A stretch of 64,000 nucleotides of DNA from Nicotiana tabacum. Lineage: Eukaryota; Streptophyta; Magnoliopsida; Solanales; Solanaceae. The stretch's first letter is position 1. Each line of letters starts with the position of its first letter. The notes beneath the pieces are model-generated. The model was not told the origin of the DNA, did no database searches, and worked only from the letters and a program-made list of their open reading frames with translations. This document shows, piece by piece, positions 60,297 to 64,000 of the stretch. Made by a program: the position numbers and the translations under genes. The DNA lies in the NCBI RefSeq assembly GCF_000715075.1, contig NC_134089.1, positions 67,004,697-67,068,696 on the forward strand, given 5' to 3'.

Positions 60297-60481
60297 TAGG
60301 TTACATAGGTATCATGGGTCATGCGCTAGTTTAGTAGAGTCTCGCAGATCGGTACAGAGACATCTGTACTTATCCTCAGGAGGCTATAGAACCTTTAGGA
60401 AAAGCTTCACATTCTTGAAATTCCTGTTGTGCGAATCTGTTGATTCTGGTACTAAACTTCTATTATTATATTCTCTCACAG

Positions 60482-61850
60482 ATGGTGAGGACACGTGCTA
60501 CCGGTCAGGATGGACGACCACCATTACCACTAGTTGGGCCACTAAAGGTTGAGGTCACTGTCGAGGCCGTAGTAGGGGAAGGGGTGTAGCCCGTACAGCA
60601 GCTAGGGCAGCACATACCGATCTACCAGTCGCCCCAATTCATGATCAAGTCCTAGTTGCGGATGCTCCAACAGGACCAGCTCAGGCACCGACTATGCCGA
60701 TTGTTATTCCAGGTCTTCAGGATGCCCTAGCCCCGATTCTATTAGTGTGCACTGGCCTGGCTCAGGCAGTCTCAGTTACTATGACCGCAGCTACTTCTCA
60801 GGCCAGAGGAGGCACTCAGACTCCCATCGCTCTCACACTTGAGCAAGTTGTGCAGGGACTTCAGACACCGGAGGTACCTCCAGCCCAGCTGGTTGCACCC
60901 GCTCAGGATTTTATGGTACCAGTTATGCCTGACGATGGACAACGTTGATTGGAGAGCTTTGGTAGACTTTAGCATCTGACTTTCAGTGGTGCAGAGGGCG
61001 AGGATGCCCAGGGTTTCTTGGACAAGTGTCAGAGGATACTTCAGACCGCGGGTATTTTGGGGATCAGTGGGGTCTCGTTCACTACTTTCCAGTTTTCAAG
61101 AGCTGCCTTTACTTGGTAGGAAGCTTATGAGAGGCGTAGGCCTATTGATGAAGCTCCCCTTACATGGCAGTAGTTCTCCACTCTCTTTTTGGAGAAGTAT
61201 GTGCCACAGTCTCGCAGAGAGGAGCTACGCAGTCAGTTTGAGCGGTTGTGTCAGGATGATATGACTGTGATGCAGTATGAGATGAGATTTTTAGAGTTAG
61301 CTCGTCATGATGTTTTGTTGGTTCCTACGGATAGAGAGAGGATCATGAGGTTCGTGGATGGCCTCACATATCAGCTTTGGATTCTCATGACTAAAGAGAG
61401 GGTGTCAGGTGCTACTTTTGAGCAGGTTGTTGATATTGCTCGAGAGATTGAGTCAGTTCGTCGCCAGGAGCGAGATGAGAGGGAGGCCAAGAGGTCTCGG
61501 GGATCTGGTAGTTTTGGTAGTGCTCCTTCGAGAGGCCAGTTTTAGCACGGTAGAGGTCGTCCATTCAGACATGATCAGTCGGCTTGCCAGTTCATCGTGG
61601 GGCATCATCGGGCCATGGTTCCCACAGTTCTCATCAGGTCCATTCATCACTTAGTGCCCTTCTAGCCCAGAGTTCGTCCCGTGCTCCATCAGTTCAAAGC
61701 TCTTCTGTACCAAGTTCATTTGCTAGTTATCCCGGTGTTAAGGGTTCCCTTCAGTCCTCGTCTTCATCACCAAGAAGTTGTTATGAGTGTGGAGACTTTG
61801 GGCACATGAGGAGGCAATGTCCTCATCTTTTGGGGGGTCCATCTCAGTAG
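60482..61850 (+). pseudogene. Element E gag, broken
   Basis: The ATG at 60482 (MVRTRATGQDGRPPLP) directly follows TTCTCTCACAG. The frame shifts before 60694 (IVIPGLQDALAPIL), and a CGA to TGA stop lies near 60550. The capsid has EKYVPQSRREELRSQFERL and RERIMRFVDGLTYQL (61189-61545). The nucleocapsid has an intact zinc knuckle C-x2-C-x4-H-x4-C (CYECGDFGHMRRQC, 61779-61820). Stops near 61118 (TGG to TAG), 61171 and 61543 (CAG to TAG) are further breaks. Confidence 0.88.
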
Positions 61851-64000
61851 AGGAGTCAGCCCTCGACTTCTGCTCCAATTACTTCACCACCCACTCAGGA
61901 AGCTAGAGGTGGGGGTCAGTCAGCTAGGGGTCGCCCCAGAGGGGGAGGTCAATCCGGTGGTAGCCAGGCCCGTTTCTATACACTCCCAGCTAGACCAAAT
62001 ACTATTGCTTTAGATGCCCTGATTACAGGTATTGTCTCAGTTTGTCACAGAGATGCATCTGTGTTATTTGATTATGGTTCCACTTTTTCATATGTGTCAT
62101 CATATTTTGCTCGTTATTTGGATACGCCCCGTGAGTCTCTTGTTTTATCTATTCGTGTATCTACTCAGGTGGCCGATACTATTATTATGGACTGTTTATA
62201 TCAGTCATATGTGGTGACTATTGGGGGTCTGGAGATCCGAATAGACCTTTTGTTGCTTTTCATGGTGGACTTTGATGTTATATTAGGCATGGATTGTCTA
62301 TCTCTGTGTCGTGCTATATTAGACTATCATGCTAAGCCAATGACGTTGGTTATGCCGGGTGTGTCACGGATTGAGTGGTGAGGTTCGACTGATTTTGTTC
62401 CTAGTAGGGTGATTTCATTTCTGAAGCCCAGCGGATGTTAGGGAAAGGTTGTCTTTCATACTTAGCTTTTGTAAGGGACGTCAGTGCAGAGACTTATAGT
62501 ATTGATTCTGTTCCAGTAGTGAAGGACTTTTTGGATGTATTTCCTGCAGACCTGTCGGGCATGTCACCGGACAGGGACATTGACTTTGGTATTGATTTGG
62601 TGTCAGACACTCATCCTATTTCTATTCTACCGTATTGTATGGAATCGACGGAGTTGGAGGAATTGAAGGAGTAGCTTCAGGAACTCCTTGATAAAGGGTT
62701 TACTCGGCCTGGTGTGTCGCCTTGGGGTGCGCCTATTTTGTTTGTGAAGAAGAAGGATGGCACGATGAGGATGTGCATTGATTACAAGCAGTTGAACAAA
62801 GTTACAATCAAGAACAAGTATCATTTGCCTCGTATTGATGATTTATTTGACCAGCTTCAGGGAGCGAGAGTGTTCTCCAATATTGATCTCCGGTCAGGGT
62901 ATCACCAGTTGAAGATCAGGGACTCGGATATTATTAAGATGACTTTCAGGAACCGATATGGTCATTATGAGTTCCCTGTGATGTCTTTTGGGCTGATCAA
63001 TGCCCCAACAATGTTCATGCATTTGATGAATTGCGTGTTTCGGCCTTATCTCAACTCGTTTGTGATTGTTTTCATTGATGATATTCTGGTGTACTCGCAT
63101 AGTCAGGAGGACCATACTAAGCATTAGAGAGTTGTGTTACAGCGATTGAGAGAGGAGAAGTTTTATGCAAAGTTCTCCAAGTGTGAGTTTTGGCTAAATT
63201 CAGTGGCTTTCTTGGGGCACGTGGTATCTAGTGAGGGTATTCAAGTTGATCCAAAGAAGATAGAGGCGGTTTAGAGTTGGCCCAGACCATCCTCAGCCAT
63301 AGAGATTCACAGCTTTCTTGGTTTGGTAGGTTATTACGGTCGGTTCGTTCAGGGATTTTCATCTATTGCATCACCTTTGACCAAATTGACCCAAAAGGTG
63401 CTCCATTCAGGTAGTCAAATGAGCGTGAGGCAAGCTTTCAGAAGCTCAAGACTGCCTTGACCACAACTCCAGTGTTAGTTTTGCCATCAGCTTCAGGTTC
63501 ACATACAGTATATTATGATGCTTTCAGAGTTGGTATTGGGTGTGTGTTGATGCAGGAGGGTAGAGTGATTGCTTATGCTTCTCGTCAGTTGAAGACCCAT
63601 GAGAAGAACTACCCTGTCCATGATTTGGAGTTGGCCGCCATTGTTCATGCATTGAAGATTTGGAGGCATTATCTCTATGGTGTGTCTTGTGAGGTGTTTA
63701 CTGATCATCGTAGCCTCTAGCACTTGTTCAAGCAGAAGGATCTCAATTTGATGCAGCGGAGATGGTTGGAGTTGCTACAGGATTATGATATCACTATCTT
63801 GTATCATCTGGGAAAGGCTAATATAGTGGTCGATGCCTTGAGTAGGAAGGCGGTGAGTATGGGCAGTTTGGCATATATTCCTGTTGGGGAGAGACCTCTT
63901 GTAGTTGATGTTCAGGCCTTGACCAATCGGTTTGTGAGGTTGGATATTTCGGAGTCCAGTCGGGTCTTGGCTTGTGTGGTTTCTCGGTCTTCCTTGTTTG
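61851..64000 (+). pseudogene. Element E protease, RT and RNase H, broken and cut by window end
   Basis: Protease: LFDYGSTFSYVS holds the D-x-G active site with Tyr in the middle position, then DFDVILGMDCLSL (62061-62381). RT: SVPVVKDFLDVFPADL, then 62714-63127 with [35 protein letters not shown] and the catalytic FIDDILVYS. RNase [47 protein letters not shown], then past a TAG at 63718 DYDITILYHLGKAN. Stops at 62672, 63125, about 63272 and 63718 each fit CAG to TAG. Frame-preserving segments remain long, so the element decayed mainly by point changes. Confidence 0.92.

Larger units (their letters stand above)
56126..64000 (+). mobile_element. Element E: Tekay/Del-like Ty3/gypsy element, 3' part beyond window
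   Basis: 5' LTR (56126-60280, enlarged by a MULE), primer site, gag with zinc knuckle, protease, RT and RNase H in order on the plus strand. The window ends in the RNase H-integrase linker. It interrupts the RT of D; the flank before the LTR is TTATG. Related in sequence to element C, but less decayed: long stretches read cleanly between single stop codons. Confidence 0.92.

Noticed and set aside
1..64000. tRNA, rRNA, snoRNA or miRNA genes
   Set aside because: No cloverleaf with A and B boxes, rRNA core or long fold-back beyond TE inverted repeats was found by eye; a tRNAscan or Infernal run would be decisive.

Overview
This is plant nuclear DNA, almost certainly from a large-genome eudicot. 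The retrotransposon families and LTR motifs suggest Solanaceae (Nicotiana, Capsicum or a relative); that placement is from memory of these families and was not searched. About 95% of the window is transposable elements inserted into one another. Only one intact host gene is visible: a two-exon minus-strand gene for a mitochondrial calcium uniporter (MCU) protein at 28184-29382.

Layout. 1-17205: a giant Ogre/Tat-type Ty3/gypsy element (A, +) with ~4.8 kb LTRs, an extra ORF1 before gag, protease with G-patch, RT, two RNase H regions, integrase, and tandem arrays in its 3' leader. Only the last 787 bp of its 5' LTR is in the window. It sits inside the RNase H gene of a Ty1/copia element whose 3' part is 17206-20704. 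That copia element lies in a relic of a gypsy LTR (20705-20950). 21360-27625: a decayed second Ogre/Tat-like element (B, +). 27626-30994: the genic island, with the MCU gene and a Stowaway-like MITE upstream of it. 30995-47863: an old Tekay/Del-like gypsy element (C, -), split by a young non-coding LTR element of the LARD type (36233-44841) and a 125-bp inverted LARD fragment. 47864-56125: a Tat/Retand-like element (D, -), with a convergent + strand accessory ORF that has its own TATA box and introns and carries an 855-bp hAT-type MITE. 56126-64000: a second Tekay/Del-like element (E, +), inserted in the RT of D and running off the window; its 5' LTR carries a 1.27-kb Mutator-like element that may have captured gene sequence.

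Inferred order of events: C is oldest (its LTRs differ strongly). D inserted into the 5' LTR of C, E into D, and the MULE into E. The LARD entered C recently (LTRs about 3% different over the part compared). A is also fairly recent (about 4-5% by eye). Nearly all retrotransposon reading frames are broken. Many of the stops are CAG to TAG, CAA to TAA, CGA to TGA or TGG to TAG/TGA changes, as expected from deamination of methylated cytosine in silenced repeats.

Most promising for a second look: the antisense accessory gene of element D, the ORF1 shared by A and B, the rearranged LARD junction, and the MULE cargo. I found no CRISPR array, rRNA, tRNA or bacterial-type operon.
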